Assembly: GCA_035502515.1 (NCBI GenBank)
Contig: DATJUH010000053.1
Location: 1 to 22,044 of the forward strand
From: Fen-671 sp035502515
GTDB lineage: Bacteria; Actinomycetota; Acidimicrobiia; Acidimicrobiales; Palsa-688
Direction: 5' to 3'
Length of the DNA stretch: 22,044 bases
A model generated the notes under the pieces. It searched no databases, was not told the DNA's origin, and saw nothing but the letters and a program-made list of their open reading frames with translations. The position numbers and the translations under genes are program-made. Below, piece by piece: positions 1 through 8,613 of this stretch; position 1 is the stretch's first letter, and each line of letters opens with the position of its first letter.

Positions 1-1
1 G

Positions 2-751
2 GCCTGGGTAGTCGTCCAGTCGATCGAACCACCGGCCCAGCAGTTCAACCTGCCCCCGGTCTGGTTCCCGACCGACACGACACTGGACAGCTACCGGAGC
101 CTTTTCTCCAATACGCCTTTCGGCCTCAACCTCTTGAACTCTTTACTTGTGACGACCTCGGTCGTGCTGGGGGTGGCGGTGGTCAGCGTACTGGCGGCGT
201 ATGCGTTCGCTCGCATCGAGTTCCGCGGCCGGGAGCTGGTTTTCACCATGTTCCTGGCCGCACTGACCATACCGACGCAGGTGTCGGCGGTGCCCGAGTT
301 CGTCGTGGTGAAGTACATGCACCTCCTCAATACCCAGGCCAGCCTCATCATCCCTGCGCTTATCCAGGTGCTGGCCATATTCCTGCTGCGACAGCACTTC
401 CGGACGATCCCGGTGGACCTCGATGACGCCGCTCGCGTAGATGGCGCCGGTCATCTGCGGATCATCCGCCACGTGATGGTCCCGATGTCATGGCCGGCGA
501 TCTCGGCCGTGATGGTCATCACCGGCCAGTACATTTGGAACGACTTTTTCTGGCCCAACCTTTTCATCACGAACCCCGACCGCATGACCGCGCCGCTGGC
601 TCTTTATTACCAGGAGTCGGCGCTTGGGGGTGGTGAGATAGGGGCGATCTTTGCCGGGATGGCCATACTGTGCGTCCCGGCCGTTATCGCCTTCATTTTC
701 CTGCAGCGCAGGCTTATGGAAGGAATCGGTTACCGGGGCGTCGCCAGGTAG
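2..751 (+). CDS. Sugar ABC transporter permease, MalG type (5' end outside window)
   Basis: Inner-membrane permease subunit of a binding-protein-dependent carbohydrate importer. The reading frame is open from base 2, so the gene starts upstream of the window; the TTG at 134 is an internal Leu codon. The partial protein shows the periplasmic WFPTDTTLDSYRSLF stretch typical of MalG/CUT1 permeases, several hydrophobic segments (for example VVLGVAVVSVLAAYAFA and ALIQVLAIFLL) and the cytoplasmic EAA loop, seen as DDAARVDGAGHLRIIRHV followed by PMSWPA, which docks on the ATPase. The C-terminus RRLMEGIGYRGVAR is a usual family ending. The stop at 749-751 lies 31 nt before the glycosidase start, so they are probably cotranscribed, suggesting the imported sugar is a substrate or product of that enzyme. 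The substrate cannot be read from the sequence. The binding protein, partner permease and ATPase are not in view. Confidence 0.93.
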   Translation, partial: AWVVVQSIEPPAQQFNLPPVWFPTDTTLDSYRSLFSNTPFGLNLLNSLLVTTSVVLGVAVVSVLAAYAFARIEFRGRELVFTMFLAALTIPTQVSAVPEFVVVKYMHLLNTQASLIIPALIQVLAIFLLRQHFRTIPVDLDDAARVDGAGHLRIIRHVMVPMSWPAISAVMVITGQYIWNDFFWPNLFITNPDRMTAPLALYYQESALGGGEIGAIFAGMAILCVPAVIAFIFLQRRLMEGIGYRGVAR

Positions 752-770
752 CCAAGAACCGTCACAGACA

Positions 771-777
771 AAGGAGG
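771..777 (+). promoter_or_regulatory. Ribosome binding site fixing the GH116 start
   Basis: AAGGAGG lies 5 nt upstream of the GTG at 783. This decides the start of the glycosidase against longer in-frame extensions that would run back into the permease gene. Confidence 0.8.
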
Positions 778-782
778 CTGGC

Positions 783-3341
783 GTGGTACAGGTGGCAGAC
801 GTCGGGGTTGCCCGCTCCAATTGGCCGGTGGCCCGGACGTACCGCGGGCCGGACCGGGTACGGATCTCGCTCCCCGTCGGGGGGATCGGTACGGGCTCGG
901 TCGGTTTCGGGGGCCGGGGCCAGTTCCGGGATTGGGAACTGGAGAACCATCCGGCCAAGGGGACGAAGTCAGAGCTCACGTTCCTGGCCTGCCAGGTAAG
1001 CGGGGCGAACACTGCTCCCACGGCCCGGGTACTGGAGGGCAGCCTGTTCGACGAGGAGGTCGAAGGCGCGTTGGGCTCGCCTGCACCGTTGGCAGGGATA
1101 CCCCGATTTGCCGAGTGCGAGTTCGAGACCGCGTACCCCTTCGGGCGCGTGACGCTGGCCGACCCTAAGTTCCCGGTGCGGGCCAAAGTGGAGGTTTTCA
1201 ACCCGTTCTCGCCTGCTGACGAAGTGTTGAGCGGTCTGCCAATGGCGGTGATCAGTGTCGCCATCGAGTCGGTCGCTGATGAGCCGCTCGACTGCAACAT
1301 CATGTTCTCCCTCGAGGCGATGGCCGGCCACAGTGCCAGAGCCGAGGGGCAGCCGAGCCGTCCTGGCGCCGTCAGGCATTCGGACGGCGAACTCAAGGGC
1401 TACCTTCTGTCCGACGAGGCAATTGAGGCCGGGAGCGAGGCGGCCGGGACACTGGCCGCGGCCGTGCTGGGAGAGGGCGCCTGGGCCGGGCCCACCTGGG
1501 GCCTGGGGAAGTGGAACCAGGGCCTTCTCCAGATGTGGCGGAGCTTCGCCGAAAGCGGTCAGCCCGGGGCGGGGACGTTCGGGGCCGGGGACGACGTCCC
1601 GGCGCCCACTTACGGTTCTGCTATTGCCGGTACGGTCGGCGCCAAGCGCGCTCTGGCGCCGGGCGGAAAAGCCGAGGTCGTTTTCCTCCTGGCGTGGCAC
1701 TTCCCGAACCGCCACGCCTGGATCTGGGGCCGGCGGGGCCCGGGTGGCATGGCCGGGCCAGAGACGGTCGGCAACTTCTACGCCAACGACTTCGCCGACG
1801 CCTGGGAAGTCGTCGCCACTCACGCGGGCCAGCTGCCGGCACTTCGGGAGGCCACGGAACGGTTCGTGTCGGCCTTCTGGGAGACCGACACCCACCCCGC
1901 GGTAAAAGAAGCGGCTCTGTTCAACCTGAGCACTTTGCGCAGCCAGACATTTTTCCGGGACGCCGAAGGGCACCCTTTCGGTTGGGAGGGGTGCCTGGAC
2001 GAGGCCGGCAGCTGCCTGGGTTCGTGCACGCACGTCTGGAACTATGACCTGGCCACGCCCTTTTTGTTCGGCTCACTGGCCAGGCAAATGCGCGAGCTCG
2101 AATACCTGCACGCCACCGCGCCGGACGGGGCCATGAGTTTTCGCATCCTCCTCCCCCTGGACAAAGCTCAGGCGTACCCACTGGCGGCGGCCGACGGCCA
2201 GTTCGGCTCTGTGCTGAAGCTGTTCAGGGAGTGGCGGTTGTCCGGCGACGACGGATGGCTAAAACGTCTGTGGCCCGCTTGCCGGCGCTCGGTCGAGTTT
2301 GCGTGGGTCAACGGTGGGTGGGACGCGGACCGCGACGGACTGGCCGAGGGGGTCCAGCACAACACGATGGACGTCGAGTACTTCGGGCCTAACCCCGAGG
2401 TGCAGTCCTGGTACCTGGCCGCGTTGGCGGCCGCCGCGCAGATGGCTGAAGCGGCCGGCGACGACGAATTTGCCGCCACTTGCCAGAAAGTTCTGGAGAG
2501 CGGCGCCGCCGCCACCGAGGACGTCCTGTGGAACGGCCACTACTATCAGCAAAAGATAATCCCGCCGGGTGACCTTTCAGCTGTCCCTTCCCGTCTCAGG
2601 CACACCAACATGGGGGCAGAAAACGCGGCCGACCCTGAGTTCCAGGTTGGTGATGGGTGCGTCATCGACCAGCTCGTCGGCGACACTTACGGCCGGCTCG
2701 TCGGGCTGGCACCCATACTTGATAACGCGCATGTAAAGACGGCGTTATCGAGCATCCATGAGCTCAACTACATCCCCGACTTCGGGGACTGGACGAACTA
2801 CATGCGCACGTACGCGGTAAGGGGGGAGCGGGGCCACATTGTGCTGTCCTACCCCGACGGGACGCCGGAGCACCCGATGCCGTACTGGTGCGAGGCGTGG
2901 ACCGGGCTCGAGTACGTCTATGCCATCGGGTTGGCCGAGCAGGGCCTGACCGAACTGGCCGAGGATGTTGTGGCTGCCGCCCGCCAGCGGTTCTCCGGAC
3001 TGAGACGCAACCCCTATGACGAGTCGGAGTGCGGTCACCATTACGCCCGGGCCATGGCCAGCTGGGGGCTCATCCCGGCGTGGACGGGTTTCCGTTACGA
3101 CGCCCGGCAGGGCGCCATGACCTTCGCACCGGCGGCCACGCCGGCGAAGTGGTTCTGGTCGACCGGCTCGGCCTGGGGCACTGTCAAGCAGGCGGCTTCC
3201 CCCGGAGGCGGAAGAACGGTAAGCGTGGACGTCCTGCATGGGACCCTGAAGGTCGACCGGGTGCTCGTCGGTCCGGACACCTTCCGGCCGGAGGCCCCTG
3301 GCGTGCTAAAGGCCGGCAGGTACGCCCTGCGCTCGGAGTAG
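783..3341 (+). CDS. GH116 family glycosidase (GBA2/DUF608-like beta-glucosidase or beta-xylosidase)
   Basis: Retaining exo-glycosidase of family GH116, about 852 aa from the GTG at 783. The N-terminal domain begins with RISLPVGGIGTGSVGFGGRG, the family's glycine-rich opening, followed by QFRDWELENHP. The C-terminal (alpha/alpha)6 barrel carries WEGC, then GSCTHVWNYDLATPFLF, then NTMDVEYFGPN followed by SWYLAALAAAA. Glu402 (WEGC) and Asp530 (NTMD) are the likely nucleophile and acid/base; their 128-residue separation is close to the 127 known for Sulfolobus SSO1353 (E335/D462). Characterised members act on beta-glucosides, beta-xylosides and glucosylceramide. No signal peptide is evident, so it is probably cytosolic and hydrolyses imported oligosaccharides. 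It sits between a sugar permease and an acetylxylan-esterase-type gene, which favours a plant-polysaccharide substrate over glycolipid (inference). The family call is firm; the substrate is open. Confidence 0.9.
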   Translation: MVQVADVGVARSNWPVARTYRGPDRVRISLPVGGIGTGSVGFGGRGQFRDWELENHPAKGTKSELTFLACQVSGANTAPTARVLEGSLFDEEVEGALGSPAPLAGIPRFAECEFETAYPFGRVTLADPKFPVRAKVEVFNPFSPADEVLSGLPMAVISVAIESVADEPLDCNIMFSLEAMAGHSARAEGQPSRPGAVRHSDGELKGYLLSDEAIEAGSEAAGTLAAAVLGEGAWAGPTWGLGKWNQGLLQMWRSFAESGQPGAGTFGAGDDVPAPTYGSAIAGTVGAKRALAPGGKAEVVFLLAWHFPNRHAWIWGRRGPGGMAGPETVGNFYANDFADAWEVVATHAGQLPALREATERFVSAFWETDTHPAVKEAALFNLSTLRSQTFFRDAEGHPFGWEGCLDEAGSCLGSCTHVWNYDLATPFLFGSLARQMRELEYLHATAPDGAMSFRILLPLDKAQAYPLAAADGQFGSVLKLFREWRLSGDDGWLKRLWPACRRSVEFAWVNGGWDADRDGLAEGVQHNTMDVEYFGPNPEVQSWYLAALAAAAQMAEAAGDDEFAATCQKVLESGAAATEDVLWNGHYYQQKIIPPGDLSAVPSRLRHTNMGAENAADPEFQVGDGCVIDQLVGDTYGRLVGLAPILDNAHVKTALSSIHELNYIPDFGDWTNYMRTYAVRGERGHIVLSYPDGTPEHPMPYWCEAWTGLEYVYAIGLAEQGLTELAEDVVAAARQRFSGLRRNPYDESECGHHYARAMASWGLIPAWTGFRYDARQGAMTFAPAATPAKWFWSTGSAWGTVKQAASPGGGRTVSVDVLHGTLKVDRVLVGPDTFRPEAPGVLKAGRYALRSE

Positions 3342-3423
3342 TGGCCGCCCCGGTCTGCGCCCCCGTTCGAAAGTGACAAACGGGCGGCGCCAGCCATAGG
3401 CTCCGAGGACAAAAGGAGACAGG

Positions 3424-4392
3424 ATGGCGCTGTTCGACTTGCCCCGAGACCAACTGGTTAAGTATGCCCCGGATCTGGACGAGCCAAGAGATCTCGAGAC
3501 CTTCTGGACCGCGACCCTGGCCGAAGCCCGGGCCGGGGCCAAGCCGCCGGCTTTCGAGCCAGTCGATTCCGGCCTGACCCTGGTCGACTGTTTCGACGTC
3601 ACGTTCTCCGGCTTCGCGGGCGAGCCGGTCCGGGCATGGTTCCACGTACCGGCGGGCGCCTCCGGCCCGTTGCCCATCGTGGTCAAGTTCATCGGTTACG
3701 GCGGAGGCCGAAGCCTGGCCCACGAGGTGGACCCCTGGGCTCTGGCCGGCTACGGGTGCCTGCGAGTAGATACCCGGGGCCAGGGATCGGCGTGGAGCCC
3801 GGGCGACACCCCCGACCCGGTCGGGGCCGCCCCCGCGTCCCCGGGGTTCATGACGAAAGGCATACTCGACCCTCACGATTACTACTACCGCCGCGTCTAT
3901 ACCGACGCCGTCATGGCGGTCGAGACGGTCCGTAACCATTCGTTGGCGGACGCACGAAGGATCGCCGTCACCGGTGCCAGCCAGGGGGGCGGTATCACGC
4001 TGGCGGTGGCATCCCTCGTCCCCGATCTCTGGGCGGTTATGCCCGACGTGCCCTTCCTCTGCGATTTTCCCCGTGCCACCGAGATAGTCGAGAAGGACCC
4101 TTATACCGAAATTATCCGTTATCTGAGCATTCACCGGGACCACGTCCAACAGGTCTTCGCCACCCTGGCGTACTTCGACGGCGCCGTGCTCGTCCGGCGG
4201 GCCACGGCGCCGGCGCTGTTCTCCGTCGCCTTGATGGACCACATCTGTCCGCCCTCCACCGTCTATGCCGCATACAACGCCTACGCCGGGCCCAAAGAGA
4301 TCGTGGAGTACCCGTTCAACGATCATGAAGGCGGTCAGGTCTTCCATCAAGCCGAACAGCTCCGGTGGCTGGCCAAGCTCAACCAGAACTAG
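3424..4392 (+). CDS. Acetylxylan esterase / cephalosporin-C deacetylase family (AXE1)
   Basis: Serine alpha/beta hydrolase of 322 aa that removes acetyl groups from small acetylated sugars, the usual job of AXE1-family enzymes. Motifs seen: IGYGGGRS for the oxyanion region, RVDTRGQGSAWSPGDT, the nucleophile elbow GASQGGG with Ser186, Asp272 in LMDHICPP and His301 in NDHEGG. This Ser/Asp/His spacing matches Thermotoga TM0077 (S188/D274/H303) with a constant offset of two, and the length is normal. The ATG at 3424 follows AAAAGGAGAC with a 4-5 nt gap. The gene is 82 nt after the GH116 gene and probably in the same operon, consistent with stepwise trimming of acetylated xylo- or gluco-oligosaccharides in the cytosol. 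Its stop codon is only 2 nt from the stop of the convergent glcF. Confidence 0.92.
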   Translation: MALFDLPRDQLVKYAPDLDEPRDLETFWTATLAEARAGAKPPAFEPVDSGLTLVDCFDVTFSGFAGEPVRAWFHVPAGASGPLPIVVKFIGYGGGRSLAHEVDPWALAGYGCLRVDTRGQGSAWSPGDTPDPVGAAPASPGFMTKGILDPHDYYYRRVYTDAVMAVETVRNHSLADARRIAVTGASQGGGITLAVASLVPDLWAVMPDVPFLCDFPRATEIVEKDPYTEIIRYLSIHRDHVQQVFATLAYFDGAVLVRRATAPALFSVALMDHICPPSTVYAAYNAYAGPKEIVEYPFNDHEGGQVFHQAEQLRWLAKLNQN

Positions 4393-4394
4393 CG

Positions 4395-5693
4395 CTATGG
4401 GGGCGCCGCAGCGTCGCCTCGTAGTGAAATGTCGAGGATTTCGGCCAGGTGCGCCGTCCTGATGACCGCACCTGAACGGCGCATGGCGCTTTGGACCTGC
4501 ATCAGGCACCCCGGGTTGGTGCTCACCACCACCTCGGCACCGGTGGCCACGATGGCGGCTGCCTTGCGATCGCCGAGTTGGCGGGCGGCGTCCGGCTCGA
4601 CCAGGTTGTAGATCCCGGCCGAACCACAGCAGAACTCGTCCTGGATCTCGGATACCTGCAGCCCCGGGATCTCCTGGAGCAGCGCCCGCGGCTGAGCGCG
4701 GATGCCCTGTGCGTGGGCCAGGTGGCAAGCGTCGTGGTACGCCACTTTCATATTTACAGGGTGACGCCGGGCCTTCGCTCCCACCGAGACGAGCAGCTCG
4801 GAAAGGTCACGGGTCTGTGCCGCCAGCCAGGCGGCGTCGTCTGCGTAGCCGGGCTGGCCGGACAGGAGCATGGTGTACTCCTTCATGGCCGAGCCGCAAC
4901 CGGCCGCGTTCACGACGATGTGCTCGACGCCTTCGGACTTGAAGGCGTCCACGGTGTGCCGGGCAAAGCGAGCCGCTTCGGCTCTACGGCCGGCGTGCCA
5001 CGAGAGCGCCCCGCAGCAGCCCTGGCGGGGCGGGACCACCACGTCGAAGCCCTCAGCCGCCAGCACTCTGGCCGTGGCCGAATTCACTTGTGAAAAGAAA
5101 ACACTTTGCACGCAACCGGTGAGCAGCCCGACAACTCCGCGCCGCGCCCCTTCGGCGGGGATCCTGGTGGGCAGGACCTCGATGGGCGAGACCGCCGGCG
5201 CCACGGACTCCATAGCGCGGAACAGGGCCGGTAGCCGGGCCGCCACTTCCGGTCGCTGCAGAACGGACCGGAGCCCGGAGGCTTGGGCGGCGGCCAGAGC
5301 CAGCCGGGCGACCCGGAGCCGGCGCGGGTATGGGAACAACCCGAAAATGGCCGAGCGGGCCCAGCGGTCCGCTCGCGGACGTTCCACGGTGCGCTCGATT
5401 TCGACGCGAGCGGCCTCGATTATCTCGCCGTACCTGACACCGGAAGGACAGGCGCTCACACACGCCATACAAGAAAGGCAGCGGTCGAAGTGCTCGAGCG
5501 GGGCACCTCCGATGGGGCAGCCCGACAACACCTCGTCCATCAGGTAGATCCGTCCCCGGGGCGAGTCCATTTCCTGGCCCCACAACGAGTAAGTCGGGCA
5601 AGCGGGAAGGCAGAACCCGCAGTGGACACAGTCATCGAGCAATTCCCGGACCCCGGTCAGATTGTCCCGGTCTCCTGGATCGGCAATGGCCAT
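4395..5693 (-). CDS. glcF: Glycolate oxidase iron-sulfur subunit GlcF
   Basis: Electron-transfer subunit of the membrane-associated GlcDEF complex, passing electrons from flavin to the respiratory chain. The 432-aa protein has two [4Fe-4S] ferredoxin motifs, C22-x2-C25-x2-C28-x3-C32-P and C72-x2-C75-x2-C78-x3-C82-P, followed by two CCG-domain motifs (QGCCGALSWHAG and EFCCGSAGIYN) with their preceding cysteines (LTGCVQS, YHDACHLAH). Length and order match GlcF. The ATG at 5693 overlaps the glcE stop as TGATG, so translation is coupled. A much longer upstream extension in this frame is open only because of GC bias and is not credible. It is the last gene of glcDEF, and the operon ends 2 nt from the convergent esterase. 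Lactate-oxidising LutA-type proteins share the CCG domains but lack this neighbourhood. Confidence 0.94.
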   Translation of the reverse strand: MAIADPGDRDNLTGVRELLDDCVHCGFCLPACPTYSLWGQEMDSPRGRIYLMDEVLSGCPIGGAPLEHFDRCLSCMACVSACPSGVRYGEIIEAARVEIERTVERPRADRWARSAIFGLFPYPRRLRVARLALAAAQASGLRSVLQRPEVAARLPALFRAMESVAPAVSPIEVLPTRIPAEGARRGVVGLLTGCVQSVFFSQVNSATARVLAAEGFDVVVPPRQGCCGALSWHAGRRAEAARFARHTVDAFKSEGVEHIVVNAAGCGSAMKEYTMLLSGQPGYADDAAWLAAQTRDLSELLVSVGAKARRHPVNMKVAYHDACHLAHAQGIRAQPRALLQEIPGLQVSEIQDEFCCGSAGIYNLVEPDAARQLGDRKAAAIVATGAEVVVSTNPGCLMQVQSAMRRSGAVIRTAHLAEILDISLRGDAAAPP

Positions 5694-6925
5694 CAAATAC
5701 CGCCGACGAAACGGCCCGGGGCGAGCCGGCGGCCGGGGTCGAATTGTTCTTTCAAACGGCGCATAAGCTCGAGGCCTGGCACCGGGCCCCACACGTCCAC
5801 GGCCGCCTTGAGAGCGGCGGGCGCCCGCAACAAGACGGCGTGCCCGCCAAAACGGCCACAAACTCGGCGCAAATCCTCGAGCACGCTGCCCAGGGCCTCC
5901 GCCGGGACCTCGGCCGGCAGGCCAACAAACAGCACTCCGGAACCGGCCGAGCCGGCCACCCTGGCGGGCAGGTCGTATTCCCGGGCCACCGTGCCGGCCT
6001 GCTCGACCACGACCGGTACCCCGGAAAGTACGGAGGTGAGCTTCAAAGTGACCGGCCCGGGCAGCACGCCCCACCCCGGCGGCGCCACGGGGCGAACGTC
6101 GGACGAACCCAGAAGGGCGGCAACCTCGGCGCTGCGTTGCTCGACGGGGCCGGGGCGACCCTCGATGAGCACCGAAAGTTGCAGAGGCTCGTCCGGGCCC
6201 GGCCGCTCGAGCTCGATGGCCGTTGGTGCCGATCGCGACCTCAGGATGGCGGAAAGTGACCGGCCCATCTCGGCTGTAGTTGGGTGCGAGGCGACCACGA
6301 AGCGCTGGGCCAATGTCATGGGCTTCAGTTTCATTGTCACTTCGGTCACCACCCCGAGCGTCCCGTACGAACCGGTGAACAGTTTGGTCAGGTCATAACC
6401 GGCCACGTTTTTTACTACTTTGCTGCCGGCGTGGGTAACGACACCATCAGCCCTCACCACGGTGGCGCCGATGACCACGTCCCGAACGCCGCCGTGCGTG
6501 AAGCGGCCCGGCCCCGACAGGCCGGTGGAGACGACGCCCCCGAGAGTCGAGCCGGCCACCACCTCGTCAACGGGGAACCGTTGCCCTGCTTTTGAAATCT
6601 CTTCAGACAGGTGGGCCAAGGTGGTCCCCGCCCTGGCCCGCGCCACCAGGTCGTCACTGACATGCTCGATGACCCCGTCCATCCCCGAGAGGTCCAGCAC
6701 AAGCTCGGCCGCCTCCGGGGGGTTGCCCCAGTCGAGCTTCGTACCCGCCCCTCGCGCCACCACCCTGAGCCCATGGACGGCGGCAATTCGCAGGGCACCG
6801 GCCACGTCCTGGGTTTGGCGTGGTTCGGCCACGAAGTCGGGGGCCACGCCGTCGACGGCATCCGTTGGCTCGGCCGGGCGGGCGCCGCCGGAGCAGGCTC
6901 GCACCAGTTCGTCAAGTACAGCCAT
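5693..6925 (-). CDS. glcE: Glycolate oxidase FAD-binding subunit GlcE
   Basis: Second FAD-linked subunit of glycolate oxidase, 410 aa, with the PCMH-type FAD fold: VVARGAGTKLDWGNPP, then LVLDLSGMDGVIEH, then VAGSTLGGVVSTGLSGPGR with FTHGGVRDVVIG, and KVVKNVAGYDLTKLFTGSYG followed by TLGVVTEVTMKL. It is shorter than GlcD and lacks GlcD's metal-binding FHAGDGNLHP segment, as expected for GlcE. The ATG at 6925 overlaps the glcD stop as TAATG and its own stop overlaps the glcF start, so the three subunits are translationally coupled. A longer in-frame opening upstream (to 7171) lies inside glcD and is rejected. The C-terminus ends RRLKEQFDPGRRLAPGRF, the normal ending for this flavoprotein family. 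Confidence 0.93.
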   Translation of the reverse strand: MAVLDELVRACSGGARPAEPTDAVDGVAPDFVAEPRQTQDVAGALRIAAVHGLRVVARGAGTKLDWGNPPEAAELVLDLSGMDGVIEHVSDDLVARARAGTTLAHLSEEISKAGQRFPVDEVVAGSTLGGVVSTGLSGPGRFTHGGVRDVVIGATVVRADGVVTHAGSKVVKNVAGYDLTKLFTGSYGTLGVVTEVTMKLKPMTLAQRFVVASHPTTAEMGRSLSAILRSRSAPTAIELERPGPDEPLQLSVLIEGRPGPVEQRSAEVAALLGSSDVRPVAPPGWGVLPGPVTLKLTSVLSGVPVVVEQAGTVAREYDLPARVAGSAGSGVLFVGLPAEVPAEALGSVLEDLRRVCGRFGGHAVLLRAPAALKAAVDVWGPVPGLELMRRLKEQFDPGRRLAPGRFVGGI

Positions 6926-8463
6926 TAAAACAACTCCGCCACGCCTTGCTCCTGAAGAGGGTGGGCGCCATGGCGGGGGCGGGGCGGTTCGCCGCATAGC
7001 CGGGGGGTCGGTACCGCTTTGCCCGGGTTGCAGATCCCCTCCGGGTCGAAGGCGCGTCGGACCAAGAGCATGGTGTCGAGGTCGTCCTCGGTGAACATTT
7101 TGGCCATCGCTGTCAGCTTGTGGAGGCCCACCCCGTGCTCGCCCGTTATCGAGCCGCCACGCGCAATGCACAGGTCCAGGATCTCCGTGGACAGTTCTTC
7201 GGCGCGTTGCTCCTCGCCTTCTACGCCGTCGTCGTAGAGCACCAGAGGGTGCAGGTTGCCATCACCGGCATGGAACACGTTCGCTACCCTGATGCCGGCC
7301 TCAGCGGAAAGACGGGCTATGTCACGGAGGACTTCGGGCAAGTCGCTCCTCGGCACCACGCCATCCTGGACAATATACGCAGGGCTGAGCCGGCCCATGG
7401 CGGCGAAAGCAGACTTCCGGCCCCGCCAGATTCGCGCCCGTTCGACGTCGTCGACCGCAATGCGGATTTCGAATGCCCCGTGGGCCGAGCAAAGGCGCTC
7501 CACGTCGGTGAGGCCTTCCTCCACCTCGGTGACCGGGCCGTCGAGCTCGACGATCAGTACGGCCCCCGCCCCTTCGGGGTACTCGCATTTCACGGCTTTT
7601 TCGGCCGCCGATATTGACAAAGCATCCATCATTTCTATGGCTGCCGGTACGAGCCCGGCGGCGATAATGGCGGAAACGGCCCGGCCCGCGCTGTCAATGT
7701 CGGAGAAGCCGGCGAGCAGCGTCTGGACCGCTTCGGGGCGGGGGAGAAGCCGGACCGTGACCTTCGTGGCCACTCCGAGAGTGCCCTCGGAACCCACGAA
7801 AGTACCGACCAGGTCATAACCCGGGACGTCGCCGGCCGGCCCGCCCAGCTCGGCAACGGCCCCGTCGGGCGTGACCACTTCGATACCGGTTACGTGATTG
7901 GTGGTGAATCCGTACTTCAGGCAATGAGCACCGCCGGAGTTTTCGGCCACGTTGCCGCCCACCGAGCACACCTGCTGACTGGAAGGGTCCGGCGCGTAGA
8001 AGAGGCCGTAGGGCTGGGCCGCCCGGCTCACCTCGAGGTTCGTCACACCGGGCTCGAGCACGGCCCGCAGATCTTCGGCCCGTAACTCGAGCACCCGGCG
8101 CATGCGCGTGGTAACCACCAGGGCGCCATCGGCATGAGGGACCGACCCGCCCGAGAGACCGGTCCCGGAACCACGGGCCACAAACGGCAGCTTCAACCGG
8201 GCGCACACCCCGACCACTCTCTGTATATCCTCGCCCGAGGCGGCTAAAACGGCGAAGGCCGGGCGCGCTCTGAACTGTGTCAGCCCGTCGCACTCGTATG
8301 TGGCCAGCTCGACCTGGTCGCGGATGAGCGCGTCCGGTGGCAGAGAGGGGGCCAAAAGGCTGATGGCGACCTGGGCGTCGGGTGGCAGCGGGCCGGTGGC
8401 TGCGTCCTTGGCCGGGCCCTCTGCGTGCTCCGAGACGGTGGCAGTGCCGGGACGGGCGCTCAC
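6925..8463 (-). CDS. glcD: Glycolate / D-2-hydroxyacid oxidase catalytic subunit GlcD
   Basis: Catalytic flavoprotein, 512 aa, that oxidises glycolate to glyoxylate (and in many homologues D-lactate to pyruvate). FAD-binding motifs: VARGSGTGLSGGSVPHADGA, PDPSSQQVCSVGGNVAENSG and VGSEGTLGVATKVTVRLLPR. The C-terminal domain has NVFHAGDGNLHPLVLYDD and ITGEHGVGLHK, the conserved histidines of the substrate/metal site in this family. The start is GTG at 8463; upstream on the coding strand CAGGAGC precedes it by a few bases. A 15-bp segment containing this ribosome site is duplicated just upstream. First gene of glcDEF, divergent from malate synthase, which uses glyoxylate; that pairing favours glycolate as substrate. 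The family alone does not exclude D-lactate, and the nearby larA makes dual use plausible. Confidence 0.93.
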   Translation of the reverse strand: MSARPGTATVSEHAEGPAKDAATGPLPPDAQVAISLLAPSLPPDALIRDQVELATYECDGLTQFRARPAFAVLAASGEDIQRVVGVCARLKLPFVARGSGTGLSGGSVPHADGALVVTTRMRRVLELRAEDLRAVLEPGVTNLEVSRAAQPYGLFYAPDPSSQQVCSVGGNVAENSGGAHCLKYGFTTNHVTGIEVVTPDGAVAELGGPAGDVPGYDLVGTFVGSEGTLGVATKVTVRLLPRPEAVQTLLAGFSDIDSAGRAVSAIIAAGLVPAAIEMMDALSISAAEKAVKCEYPEGAGAVLIVELDGPVTEVEEGLTDVERLCSAHGAFEIRIAVDDVERARIWRGRKSAFAAMGRLSPAYIVQDGVVPRSDLPEVLRDIARLSAEAGIRVANVFHAGDGNLHPLVLYDDGVEGEEQRAEELSTEILDLCIARGGSITGEHGVGLHKLTAMAKMFTEDDLDTMLLVRRAFDPEGICNPGKAVPTPRLCGEPPRPRHGAHPLQEQGVAELF

Positions 8464-8465
8464 TT

Positions 8466-8499
8466 TTTGCTCCTGACCTGTCTCTTTGCTCCTGACCTG
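8466..8499. repeat. 15-bp direct repeat carrying the glcD ribosome binding site
   Basis: TTTGCTCCTGACCTG occurs at 8466-8480 and again at 8485-8499 (period 19 nt). Read on the glcD strand it is CAGGTCAGGAGCAAA, so the Shine-Dalgarno-like CAGGAGC is present twice; only the copy nearer the GTG at 8463 has a usable spacing. Confidence 0.75.
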
Positions 8500-8613
8500 G
8501 CTCTGCCGGATCTCTACATGTTACAATGAATTTCTTTCATGTTGACTCTACAGGAGCGCTGGCTTCCGGGGCAAACTCTCCTTTTCGTCCGGTGCGGAAG
8601 ACTGGGTTAGAAA

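Noticed and set aside
651..782. Longer start for the GH116 glycosidase overlapping the permease
   Set aside because: The AAGGAGG at 771-777 places the start at GTG 783, and the extra residues do not resemble the family.
3184..4728. Minus-strand 514-codon frame across the esterase
   Set aside because: Antisense to a gene with a complete Ser-Asp-His triad and partly overlapping the real glcF in another frame.
5694..6074. N-terminal extension of glcF upstream of 5693
   Set aside because: It overlaps glcE, has low-complexity Arg/Gly composition, and the coupled ATG at 5693 begins just before the first ferredoxin motif.
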